Shown in pieces: positions 41,653-52,600 of a stretch of 64,000 bases of DNA (position 1 is the stretch's first letter; the number at the start of each line of letters is the position of its first letter). Position numbers and translations under genes: made by a program. A model generated the notes under the pieces. It saw only the letters and a list, made by a program, of their open reading frames with translations. It did not search any database and was not told where the DNA came from. Source of the stretch: an uncultured Flavobacteriales bacterium (GTDB lineage: Bacteria; Bacteroidota; Bacteroidia; Flavobacteriales_G; Salibacteraceae). The DNA is taken from assembly GCA_937899835.1 (NCBI GenBank), contig CALCCE010000266.1, forward strand, positions 1 through 64,000. The letters run 5' to 3'.

Positions 41653-44600
41653 ATGGCTTTGAAAAGAATTTTGAACCGGGTTTTCCCAGTAGCATGGGTC
41701 ATTCTTTTGTTGAGCAGCAGCGCATGGGGACAACAGGTCTTCCCGGTAAAGGGAAGCGGTAACCTCATCCCTCCCCATTCCCTCAGTTTATCGGCCTACG
41801 CCGTGGAGCGAGCGAACGACATTCAGCTCAACCTTACCCTCGACGATCCAGTAGAGCTTTCGCGACAAGTGACGTTGCGGCTTTCGGTCCAAAACAACGG
41901 TATTGAGGTGCTGCGCACCAACCCCAACTTCGCGCCCCCGCCGATCACCCTTTTCCAGTTTCAAACCCTTACCCTCAGCGGGGCCGACCTCGCACCGTAT
42001 TTCGATCCCGCTAACCTCACTGGTGTGCAGGGCAATTCCAATTCTCAGGAATTACCCGAGGGGCTTAACAGCATTTGTTTTGAGGTGGTTGATCTGGAGC
42101 GCAACAAAGTGATTTCCAACAATATTTGCTTGTTGGGAAATTTTCGGTACAACCAACCTCCCTTGCCGCAAGTGCCGGCTTGTGGCGATGTGGTGCAATT
42201 TCAGGAAACGCAGAATTACCTGTTCAACTGGCAGCCCTTGCACTTAGGGTCGGGCAATTCGCCTACGCTGGTCAATTATGAGTTTGAGCTGGTGCAACTG
42301 CCTACCAATGTGACCGATCCCAACGACCAGTTTGACTTTGCCCTGCCGATTTATAACACCGTAACGGCTTCGCCAAGCTTGTTGTATACTGCAGCCGAAC
42401 CCCAATTGGAGGTGGGTAAGAACTACGCCTGGCGCGTGCGCGCCTTCGATCCCACCATTTCCAACCTTTTTCTCAACGAGGGTAAATCACTGGTGTGTCC
42501 CTTTTCCCTCAGCAACAACCCTTCGCAGCAAAACACCACCAACAACTATAGCTGTACCACTTTTATGGTGGATTTTGGGCCGGTAAAAAGTGGGAAATCC
42601 GATGGCACCATCCTTACCGGTGATTTGGTAGACCTGGGCTTTTTTGAAATGGAAGTCCTGCAAATTAACGGGCAAGGCAATGGCTATTCCGGCGAGGGGC
42701 TGGTGGCCGTTCCTTTCTTGAACACCAACGTGAAAGTGGAGTTCAAAAACCTCCGCATCAACTCAGAGAATCGGGTGTATGCGGCCGAAAGTGTAGTGGC
42801 CATCAACGAATTAACTGCCACCAACTACACGAACTTGGAGGTGCAAACCCAGGAATGGTCCAGCCTGTTTGGCCCTGCGTTTACTGATGCGCTGGATCAA
42901 TTTCGAACCAGCAGCAGCGGAGCTACCCACTTGGCCGCCAACAACAACATCAGCGATAAAACCCCAATTGGGCTGCCCTTGTATTTTGGCACCAATACCC
43001 AGCCGGTGGTGGTGACCCAAATGCGGTTCACGCCCCGCCAGGCCAAATTTGATTTATTGACCTATGTTCCAGGCTCCAATTCCGACCTGGCGTACTTCGG
43101 TTCGGGGGTAGCCGCTACGCCCGGCGGATTGGTGACCGATGCTCAGTTGGCCCTCATTGCCGAGCAAACGGTACAAACCACTTCGGGCAAGTCGTTTGTG
43201 TTGAGCGATTACCAATCTTCCAACGCCAGCCTGATCGGAGTCGATTGTCAAGGCGTATTGGCCAACGAGTGGGGCGGTTCGTACCAATTGCCGCATCCCA
43301 AATTTCAAAACACCGGCCAGGAAGAAGCGGTGGTACCCTTTACGGGCAAGGTCAACGATTTGGATCAACTGGTGGCGGAGACTCGCGGTTATGAGGTGAT
43401 TTCTACAGCCTATAGCGGAGTGCTTTTCACCGCGAAAAAAGGCCTGCTTGACCTTTCATCCACTTCCAACAGCCCCGACCAAACGTTTCCGGCCTTTTAC
43501 ACCGGCGATCAATCCAAGCAATTTCAAGGAGTAAGCAGTGCCTCCGGCACGATGGTCATGTCCAAAAAATGGGACATCCTGGGCAAGCAGCGCTCCATTG
43601 TGCTGAAAAACGGGGCGTTTTTGATTCACGAGGAAGACCTCTACGCTGAATTTTCCGGAACCAATCTGCTGAAACTGAAAGAGGGCACCATTGCCGATTG
43701 GCACTACAGTGTGAAAACCATGGATGTGCGCCTCGCTCCAAATGACGAGGAGATTAGCATTTCCGGGGAAACGGCAATCCCGCCCTTTGCCGATCCGCTC
43801 GACTACCGAGGCATTTTCGAAACCCAGGGGCAAAACCTGCGGGTCAACAGCGAAATTACTTCGCTGAACCAAGCGCTTGAAATCGACTTTCTGCAAGCCA
43901 CCCTGGCGCTGGACAGTTCTTCTACGCTGGAATTTGCAACCAGCCAAATCGGCAACGAGAGTCTTTTGATGGCCAATGCGGTGTTGAACGGGCAACTGTC
44001 GATGGACTTGGCGGCCTCCACGGTAGAAGGTAAGCTCGAAGCCGATGCGGTGACCAACCTTAAAGCGGTGCTGGGAACCGACAACCTGCAAATTCAAATC
44101 GATACCTTGGGCATTGAAGGGTTGACCATCGATCCCTTTGCTGCCCTGGAAAAACGGTATTCCATTGGACGCATCACCCCCAACCGTAGCATCACCATTG
44201 GAGGGGAAGAGGTGGATCTCAGTGAGTTCACGTTGCAGTATGCCGAATCCAACGATTCTACCACCTTGACCTTTTCGCTGAAACTGGCGAAAGGCGTCAA
44301 CAACATCTACCTTGATTTTATTGGACTGGCGGATTCTAAAGGCAAATACGAGCTTGAAAACATCAATATGCGCGTGGCGCGGGCCAATTGCGATTGCAAC
44401 AATGTCCTGGATGCTTCTACCGGATATTTTCCGCACCGCGAGGATGGATACGACCTGATGGCCAGTGCCGACCCCAAAGCTCCGTTTCCGTCGGCTAACT
44501 TCCCGGTGTCCAACAATGTATTGCGACTCACCCTTTCCGACAGCTATTCGGCCCACATCAACATGCAGGGCAACCACGCCAAAGGCAAAAGCACTTTCTC

Positions 44601-46629
44601 CACCTCACGCAACGAGCTGGATGCGAACGATGCGAAAAACAACGACCTCTCGGTGGCGCACGACCTTCCGCTAAACCTTACGCCCTACCTCGACGATATT
44701 TTTACTGGCTTTAGTATGCTGCCCAATGCCCAATTGTATTTGGAAGGGCTGGAAGTAGTGGGCAGCGAAACCAAGATGAAATTGCGCCTGCTGGTTCCCG
44801 AATCGGTGCTTTCGCCTCCCAATGAAGGTCCGTGGTTTCAGTTTGTGGCGGAGGATGTGCTTTCCAAACCCTACGCGCTTGGGCTGGACAATAAAGACAA
44901 CCAGGGCAACATTCAAGGCGTCCGCTTTTTCCTTGAAAACGGCTCTTCCAACACGTATGGAGAATACAATTTCCGATACCAGTTGCTGGAAGAGTACTCC
45001 ATGGAGGAAGGCGAAGGCAGCTACGTTCATTTCACCTGTGGCGGCTTTCAGCAGTTTCATGTCAAGGGCCGTTACGAAGTGCCCAGTGATGGTTTGCAAT
45101 TGCTGTATGCCGTAGACCCCGCCGATTCGTCGGCTACGGATGCACTGGTATTTGACTTTTTGATCGAGGGGAACAACCTCACCAGCTTTGTAGCTCCGCT
45201 CCTCGATCACGGTTCGGTAGACAGCGGGGTGCTTACCGGAAAACAGTTTGCCACCACCACCGATGCTGCCCAGTATTTCGAAATGATGGGCGCCTACATC
45301 GATACCGATCCTTACAACAATGCGGAGGGTCACGAAGCGACCAAGAGTTTTAAGGGCCTCTATTTCGATCAGTTGGATGTGGTTTTTCGGGGCTTTACCT
45401 ACGACAGCCTGAACCTGCAAGGCACCAACGTGGACGCTGGAAATTTCGCCAGCGACAACGGAGAACTGATTGTTCCGGCCCGCGACTTTGCCTTCACGCC
45501 CGGACAGGGATTAAGTGGTTCCTTTTTGATCGAAATGTCCGACCCCCAAGCGCCTTTTCTTACCGGAGAATTGGGTGGGTGGACCTATGCCATGACCCGC
45601 CTGGAGTACGAATTGGATAAGAACGTGATCAAGAAACGGGTGATTACCGGTGGCATCAACATTCCCATCATTCAAGATGAGTTGACCCCTTTCACGGCCA
45701 ACATCACCTACGATGCTAAATACAAGGTGCCCAATGCGAACCTGAACGTTAAGGTGTCGGACGCCTTTCAATTGCACCCCTTGTCCATCATGAGTGTAGA
45801 GGTAGATGGGGAAAGGATCACCGGAGCCAACCTGATGTTTGACATCGGCGACCCCTTCACTGGCGAATCGCCTTCTAACATCGTGCTCAACTGGATTATT
45901 TCTCCTAACTACAATGGCTTTTTGCCCTACGCCAAATTGAATGGAGCGCTGTCCATTGCCGCTCCTTCTGCTCCCGACGGCACCTCGGGCGGCTTGAGTC
46001 CAGCGCTATCCATTGCCCGCTTGCCCTTTCAGGATTGGGAGATCAACAACCCGAAAAACGAGAAATGCGCCAATGTGGATGCCTCCAAACTCAAAGGCAT
46101 TCGCAGCATGAACATCGGTGCCTTCAGCTTTGGGACAGATGCTTCCGAAGATGGGGTAGGGGACTACCCTTTCCAAATCAGTGATGTGAAATTTGCCTGC
46201 GTGCCGCCCGCCAAACCCAATGATCCACTGCAATACAAGTTGGATTTAACCGCCTCCGTTAACTTGGCGGGAGAGTCTTTTTTTGGAGGTGGAGACGATG
46301 AAGGAGATGACAATTCAACAACCGCCTCTGGAAATAGCTCCGGAAGTGCTTCCGGCAGCAATACCTCCTCCGGCAGCAATTCGGGAACCGGTGCCACCGC
46401 TGGGGATAAGGAAAGCAACTTAGAAACCGCCAGCCTTTCGGGTGAAGTCAGCTTATCCATCTTGTTTGATAGCAAGGTGAACGATGCGGGAGACGGGTAC
46501 GACCTCGATTACGACAAAATTCAGCTCAACAAACTGAAAGTCGAAGGCGAGTTTGCTGCGGTGAAACTGAAAGGTTCTCTGCTGTTTTTCAGAGGAGATA
46601 GCGTGGGGGGCGATGCGACCCGTGGGTAG
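41653..46629 (+). CDS. Giant secreted protein, N-terminal part with TANFOR-like domain (ends at in-frame TAG)
   Basis: 1658 residues. Signal peptide: PVAWVILLLSSSAWGQQ. Residues about 28-180 (FPVKGSGNLIPPHSLSLSAY ... LTLSGADLAPYFDPANLTGV ... LPEGLNSICFEVVDLERN ... NYAWRVRAFDPT) look like the TANFOR domain of Bacteroidota; I recall this family only in outline. A long beta-rich region follows with repeated FxF/YxL strands, then a Gly/Ser/Asn linker at about 1543-1590. The frame stops at TAG 46627-46629, but the reading frame continues three codons later into the next 4,630-codon frame with no change of character. The part before the stop (KVEGEFAAVKLKGSLLFFRG) reads as the beginning of a module whose remainder (GFSLEAIAMFG, YRYFMVDFLG) lies after it. 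It is thus the first quarter of one gene. Confidence 0.8.
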   Translation: MALKRILNRVFPVAWVILLLSSSAWGQQVFPVKGSGNLIPPHSLSLSAYAVERANDIQLNLTLDDPVELSRQVTLRLSVQNNGIEVLRTNPNFAPPPITLFQFQTLTLSGADLAPYFDPANLTGVQGNSNSQELPEGLNSICFEVVDLERNKVISNNICLLGNFRYNQPPLPQVPACGDVVQFQETQNYLFNWQPLHLGSGNSPTLVNYEFELVQLPTNVTDPNDQFDFALPIYNTVTASPSLLYTAAEPQLEVGKNYAWRVRAFDPTISNLFLNEGKSLVCPFSLSNNPSQQNTTNNYSCTTFMVDFGPVKSGKSDGTILTGDLVDLGFFEMEVLQINGQGNGYSGEGLVAVPFLNTNVKVEFKNLRINSENRVYAAESVVAINELTATNYTNLEVQTQEWSSLFGPAFTDALDQFRTSSSGATHLAANNNISDKTPIGLPLYFGTNTQPVVVTQMRFTPRQAKFDLLTYVPGSNSDLAYFGSGVAATPGGLVTDAQLALIAEQTVQTTSGKSFVLSDYQSSNASLIGVDCQGVLANEWGGSYQLPHPKFQNTGQEEAVVPFTGKVNDLDQLVAETRGYEVISTAYSGVLFTAKKGLLDLSSTSNSPDQTFPAFYTGDQSKQFQGVSSASGTMVMSKKWDILGKQRSIVLKNGAFLIHEEDLYAEFSGTNLLKLKEGTIADWHYSVKTMDVRLAPNDEEISISGETAIPPFADPLDYRGIFETQGQNLRVNSEITSLNQALEIDFLQATLALDSSSTLEFATSQIGNESLLMANAVLNGQLSMDLAASTVEGKLEADAVTNLKAVLGTDNLQIQIDTLGIEGLTIDPFAALEKRYSIGRITPNRSITIGGEEVDLSEFTLQYAESNDSTTLTFSLKLAKGVNNIYLDFIGLADSKGKYELENINMRVARANCDCNNVLDASTGYFPHREDGYDLMASADPKAPFPSANFPVSNNVLRLTLSDSYSAHINMQGNHAKGKSTFSTSRNELDANDAKNNDLSVAHDLPLNLTPYLDDIFTGFSMLPNAQLYLEGLEVVGSETKMKLRLLVPESVLSPPNEGPWFQFVAEDVLSKPYALGLDNKDNQGNIQGVRFFLENGSSNTYGEYNFRYQLLEEYSMEEGEGSYVHFTCGGFQQFHVKGRYEVPSDGLQLLYAVDPADSSATDALVFDFLIEGNNLTSFVAPLLDHGSVDSGVLTGKQFATTTDAAQYFEMMGAYIDTDPYNNAEGHEATKSFKGLYFDQLDVVFRGFTYDSLNLQGTNVDAGNFASDNGELIVPARDFAFTPGQGLSGSFLIEMSDPQAPFLTGELGGWTYAMTRLEYELDKNVIKKRVITGGINIPIIQDELTPFTANITYDAKYKVPNANLNVKVSDAFQLHPLSIMSVEVDGERITGANLMFDIGDPFTGESPSNIVLNWIISPNYNGFLPYAKLNGALSIAAPSAPDGTSGGLSPALSIARLPFQDWEINNPKNEKCANVDASKLKGIRSMNIGAFSFGTDASEDGVGDYPFQISDVKFACVPPAKPNDPLQYKLDLTASVNLAGESFFGGGDDEGDDNSTTASGNSSGSASGSNTSSGSNSGTGATAGDKESNLETASLSGEVSLSILFDSKVNDAGDGYDLDYDKIQLNKLKVEGEFAAVKLKGSLLFFRGDSVGGDATRG
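46627..46629 (+). other. In-frame amber codon splitting the giant reading frame
   Basis: CGT GGG TAG TTC AAC ATT GTG: the TAG is the only stop between 41653 and 60531. A single base change (CAG or TGG to TAG) would explain it. Sequencing error, nonsense mutation or programmed readthrough are all possible. Confidence 0.9.
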
Positions 46630-46638
46630 TTCAACATT

Positions 46639-49600
46639 GTGATTGGAGGAGATGGAGTGCCGGATGATCCTAACGGTGGCAGCAAGTCCGCCACCAGTAT
46701 GGGTGGTTCCAAAGCCATGGGTTTTTCGTTGGAGGCCATCGCCATGTTTGGCAACACCAAATACAAATCCAAAAAGGAGCAGTACAGCAATGCCTACCGC
46801 TACTTCATGGTCGATTTCCTGGGCGTGGCGGAACAGGGGATTCCACTTTCCCCCTTGCCCGTTTCTGTCAATGGATTAGGGGGAGGTTTGTACTACAACG
46901 TAACGGCCGCTAACAAAGAATTGCACGCCACTGCCTTTGGTAAACCAGGGGCTTCCACCTTTGGGGAGGGCGCAGAACCGCTCGAAGTGGATTTGGCCGA
47001 ACTCTACAATAACCGTAACCAAGGCGATAATACCACCACCAGCACTTCCAACACCACGACTAACCCACCGATAGGCGGAGGTGCGGGAGCCGCCGGGGCC
47101 GCCGGATCTTCCAAGAACCGTGGGAACAACCGGAATACCACCGAAAACGGAAATAACAGTAATTCCAGCGATGGAGACGATGACGATGGAGACGATGACA
47201 GTGACGACCCCGACCCTGCCGATGAGGCGGCCATGTCGTTGCGCTCGGGCTATGAATACACCCCCAGCCGAGGAACGATAGGCTTGTACATGTCCACCGT
47301 ATTGGCGCTTACCCCACAACCACTCGTTGTGGCTGAGCCTTCCGTTGGGGTGGAGATTGTGGCCAACAACAACAATGGAGGCATTGGCATTCGGAAAGTC
47401 ACCCTTTCGGGAAATGCCTACTTGAAACCGCCAAGCGTAATCGACCGGGCCGATGCCGAGTTCACCGGTGTTTTGAACTCAGAAGTCGACTTCGTAAACA
47501 ACTACTTCAACGCTTCGGTCTCGGTAACTTCCAACACCGAACTCCTGACCATTAATGAGGGTGAAATCAGCTTTCATGCCCAGTTTGGAACACCGGCTGA
47601 AGCCTCTCAATTCAAGGCAGGCGAGTGGCGCGTCAAAATTGGAAGTCCTCAACAGCCGATGGGTGGAACCTTCCCGATACCTGCTACAGGCAACGCGGTG
47701 AGTTTGAGTGTAAATGCCTATTTGCAAACGGGCCACCACATTGATAACATTCTGCCGATTGATCAGGTAGTGCCCGGCTGGGATGCCGGTGCACCCTCCG
47801 ATTTTGGTAAGCGCAAATCGGGCATGTCGAGCGGAAAAGGACTGATTCTGGGCGCCTCCTTTGGTATTCCTGAAACGCAATACTCCTTCGCCATCTTTTA
47901 TGCCTCTATCTACGCCAAGATGGGTTTTGACCTTTCGATTAAGCAATACGAAGGGCTGATTGATTGTGACGGAGACGGCAGGGCAGAACCTTTTGGAATT
48001 GATAATTGGTATGCCAAAGGTCGGTTGTACGCAGCTGCCGGAGCCGACATCGGAATGCAAGTCAACCTAAACATTGGTTTGGTGAAGATCGAAAAGAAGG
48101 TCTCGATTTTTGATGCGGCTGCGCTGGTGAACCTCAAGTTTGAAATGCCCAACCCGTCCTATTTCGCGGGCAACATCCGGGGGCGCTTCTCGGTTATGGG
48201 GGGCGTTGTAAGCGGGAAATTCAACTTTAAATGGGAAGCGGGTGAACGGTGTGCCGGAATGTTGACCAACTCTCCGGTGGGCGACATAGAAGTGATTTCG
48301 GAGACCTTTCCCGAAAACCAAGAACAGGCTCCTGTTTATGTGGTGCCCAGTGTTGCCTTTGATATCCCCGTCAACATTCCCATCAGTGTGATGGATGAAA
48401 AGGGGAAAACTGAAAGTTGGACCCCCAGGTTGTCCCACTTTTTGATTCAGGAATATAATCCACAGGCCGAAGTGGATTGGTCAAAGCACGATCAGCAAGA
48501 TAAATACTGGGTCAGTTTGCCGTACAGCTTTACGGCTGCTCCCAATGGCTTGTCGGCTAAAATCAACATCGATCAGTTTCTGGCGCCCAACACCCGGGGC
48601 AAATACCGTTTGTACGCCCAGGTCGATTGGTACCGGGATAACCGTACGCAATCTGAGGGAGCAGAGGTAAAGCGCATTCCCTTCAAAACCGGAGAAGGAA
48701 TTTCCAACATTGTGCAAGAGATTGTGCAGGTGCAAGCTCCAGGCCACCTGCAGCGCTACTGGCACAAGGGCTATGCAGAACCCAAGATTGTACTCACCCA
48801 CGACATGGGCGAACAAGATGTGTTCCGGCGTTCAGAAACCATTGAGGAAGGCGAAGACGAAGGACTGGAAATTGAATACGACTACAAAGTAAAGCTCACC
48901 CCGGTGGCTAATCCGGAGCAGGCTCTTTTCCTGCCCATCGACGAGTACCCGAAAGCTACCAACTACGAGCAAGAGGTGATCCGCTACAAAAACGTAGGGC
49001 AATTCGAGATTCCTTATGTATCGATGGAAGCCCGGTCGGGTAAAGAAATTCGCTTTGTTTCGATGAACGAACGCGACCTGGATAAAGGGGCCATCTATGC
49101 GTTGCAAGTCATCCGCGAGCCCACCAACCTCGATGGCGCCAGTGATGCGGTGGTGCAACAATCGGAAAATGTGTACACCGTAGACGCCAACGGCAACCCC
49201 ACCAATGAGGTAGCCTACGTCAAGCAAATCACCAGCCTGGGAGAAAGCGCGAAAGCCGGCAACCTCAAGTTGAAGTACACCGAGATTATTTACACCACGC
49301 ATTTTGGGGTAAGTCGGTACGAATCCCTGGCCGACAAATGGGAGAGCGTTACCGTTACCGGGCATTCCCAGCCCGTAACCCCCGATGCCAGCTATAATTA
49401 TGTGCGCACGCCCAATCCCAACAACGACCCGGAGCGAGTAGCCAATTTGTATCACAAAGGATCGCCGACCAGCAGTACGTTCCACTTTATTGAAGGAAAC
49501 CTGGAAGGGTTTGATCAATACGATGTGGTTCGCCTCAATAAAAACCTGCAATTCGATGCAGACATCCATCCCAATGAACTCTTTCTCTATGGCAACCTCT

Positions 49601-52600
49601 ACATGGAGCACATTCAGGAAGAGCACCGCAAAGTGGGTAAATTGAAAAACCCGAATACCCCGGTATTTTTAACGTGGCCAAACAAAACCCCAACCGACCC
49701 CAAATACGGCAGCACCGAGTGGGGCAGTGAGCTGGTATACAATAATGAGTCATTGGGGTATAATAATAGTCGTTGGCTGGATGTGCCTCCCGCAGATTGG
49801 ACTCATTTGAACATTGGGGATAACACCAAACAGTGTTGGGGAAATGCGGTTGGTATTTACACGTTCGAACTCTTTTATCGCGAAGCCTATCACAGTTCCA
49901 GTAAATCCGTGGCAGGGGAAGCGAATAATACGGATGAAGGAACCGCCTATGCCTTCTTGTCTGATTTTTTCAAACCCCACTGGTATTGGGAGCTAGATTA
50001 TGCCTACGAGATCAAGCAAGTGGCCGACCACCACAATTTGCTTTCCGAGCAGGAAATAGCGTCCGGCTTATTGGAAGACCGTATCGTAAGCCAGCCGGAA
50101 ATGCGGCTTAAATCGGCTCAGCAGGCCACTTTGTTGTTGCGAAACTCGCGCAACCAGGTGATTGACATGCAGGCCAAAACGCTACAAGCCCCCGCTTGGT
50201 TTGGCGTAAACAAGCATATTGACCGGTTTAAGGATTTTACCTTTGTTGTCAACCCTAAGTGGGAACCTGTACACCAACGGATCGTTCGTTTTACTCACGG
50301 TGGTTCGTCCAACAATACTGTTTGGATGGGGGAGACCGCCCCCTGGGTGGAAAACATGGAGCTTCGGCTGAAGTTTCCCGATATCAGTACCTGGTCTGCC
50401 ATGGACGAGCGGCTGACTTTGGACCAGCGCAACAACTACACCAACAAAATGCTGGTGGTGCCCGATGTGTGGGATGACGGAGACGGCACCAGCTACCCAC
50501 CTCAAGGAACCGTGGTACAACCGGCTGCAGAAGCTCCCGCCATTGAAGCGGTAATTTACAAACCTGCCGTAGACCCGAACAACGAGGCCAACCTCTCCCT
50601 GGAATATCCCCGCACCTGGAACAATGGAGTGCAGGAACTCATTGTTGTGAACCAACGGGGAGAAAAAACCTACCATCAGGTGGGCCAGGAAATCTTGTTG
50701 GCCAAGGCTGAATTGGTGGACTCGGTTGAACAACGCACCGGCCAGCAATTATCGCCCAACCAGCCTTTGGTGTTGCTCACCGACAACCGCTCGGGAGAAC
50801 GTGGAGCGAGTGTGGAAACAACGACCTTCACCGGCAAAGTAATCATGCGTTACGGAGACGAATATTACCTGGCCGATCCCCCTAATTCGAAACTCGAAAT
50901 GACCGCCGGCAGCAACTGGACCGGTACCATCCTTTTTACCAAATACAGCAACACGAATGCGGTAGCAGCCGAAGTGGCCCGCACCGACACGATGAACGTT
51001 TCCCCGGCTACCGTCCATCAAAACATTTTTGGCAAAGTTGCCCTCACCCGCCTTTGGTTAAAAGACGACAACACCATTCGGGTCGCGCATCCTGAAAATG
51101 GCGGCCTGTACGATTATCAGGTTCCCGAAGCGGTATCGATCCATCACCCCCAAACCAACCGCCGATTGGGATTGATCTATACTCAAGGTGGCTTAGCCGA
51201 CCATGAAGTAAAGGTGCAATACGGCTATCAAAACGTGCTGGCAGGAAAGGGGCAAGTGTACACCGAGGTGAAGGTGGATGAAGTGGCCGACCTAAACCTG
51301 AGCTACGGCCAAACCTTCCAGCTGGCGCTTCGAATGGCCAACGGAAAGACCGTGTATCAGACCATTGGCACCAAAGATTGGAACCGGGGGTGGATTGATG
51401 TAAACCCGGTTACGCAGGCCACAAGAAACGATTTTACCCGCTTTGACGGGTACGCCAACGTCAACTACGGAGGAGCTTTGTCGGTGGCCGAAAGCCAATT
51501 GGTAAGCGATGTAGCCGCTGGAAAATCACCGATGCCGTTGTTGTTTGCCAGCGAAGAAAACCTGCACCTGGAATATTCAACCAACCTGGATAACCCTTCC
51601 GGTGCAACCACCACACAGCCCGACATCATCAACGACAACTACAAAGCCATGGTCATCACCAATGCCGCCAATGAGCTGGTGTTGTTCCGAAGCAAGGCCA
51701 TTAGCTATGCGCCCGCTTACCTCAAGGAAAACGGCACTTACGATTGGGAGCGCTTTTACCAGGATCAAAACCTGAATGCCGGGTATTATCCGGTCAATGA
51801 AAACGATTGGTCGAAAGTCAACTACGTAGGGATGCCGCTCAACGGCCAACAACTGTTGAACAAAGCCACCTATCCCGAAGTCAAGGCCTATTTAATCAAA
51901 ACCGACAATTCGGTGGTCAGCAGCAAGGTCAACATGAACGCCACCAACTTTGATGGCCCCACCCACTACCGGTCGTTTACCGCTGCATCCAAAGATGCCT
52001 TGAACGAAGTGCAGGCAGCTTTTCCCAAAGCCATTTTTTCCTTGGAGCCGCAAGGTGAAATCCGCTCCGAATCCCCCTTGGGGGCAACCTTGAGCAGCGA
52101 TATTCAGCACATCGCCATTCTAAGAGACGGATTGCGGGTATTTGTAGGCACCATCGGGGAAAACGGGCAGTTGGCAGGAACGCACTACCTCTACGACCGC
52201 AACGAGGCCGTGGCAGGAGGAGCCGTCAACGACCCATTGGCGCTTGGCTTTGGAAGCCGCACCAACGTAAGTTCCCTGTCGTTGGAAGCGGATGCCACCT
52301 ACACGCTCTACCTCCAAACCAACACCGGAGACGTGTTTGAGCAAACCATCACCGACAACGATTGGAGCAGGCGTAGCTTCTTCGTCACCAAGCCTTCCAG
52401 CGTTACCCAAGAAATTTTCCAACCCGAAGCAGGGGAGTGGGCCTACGTAGCGTATGACCAACAAGACGAGGTCCATCGCCTTTTCTATACCGACTATGCG
52501 GGCGATTTGGTGACCCCCAATGCCGACTTGCGGCAAGTGGTGGTTAATGCCGGTGGACAGTTGGATGCGTATTATGTTTCCTTTGGTGCCCTTGAAAAGG

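Noticed and set aside
43456-44577. 373-codon minus-strand frame within the giant gene
   Set aside because: Antisense shadow over a continuous plus-strand coding region.
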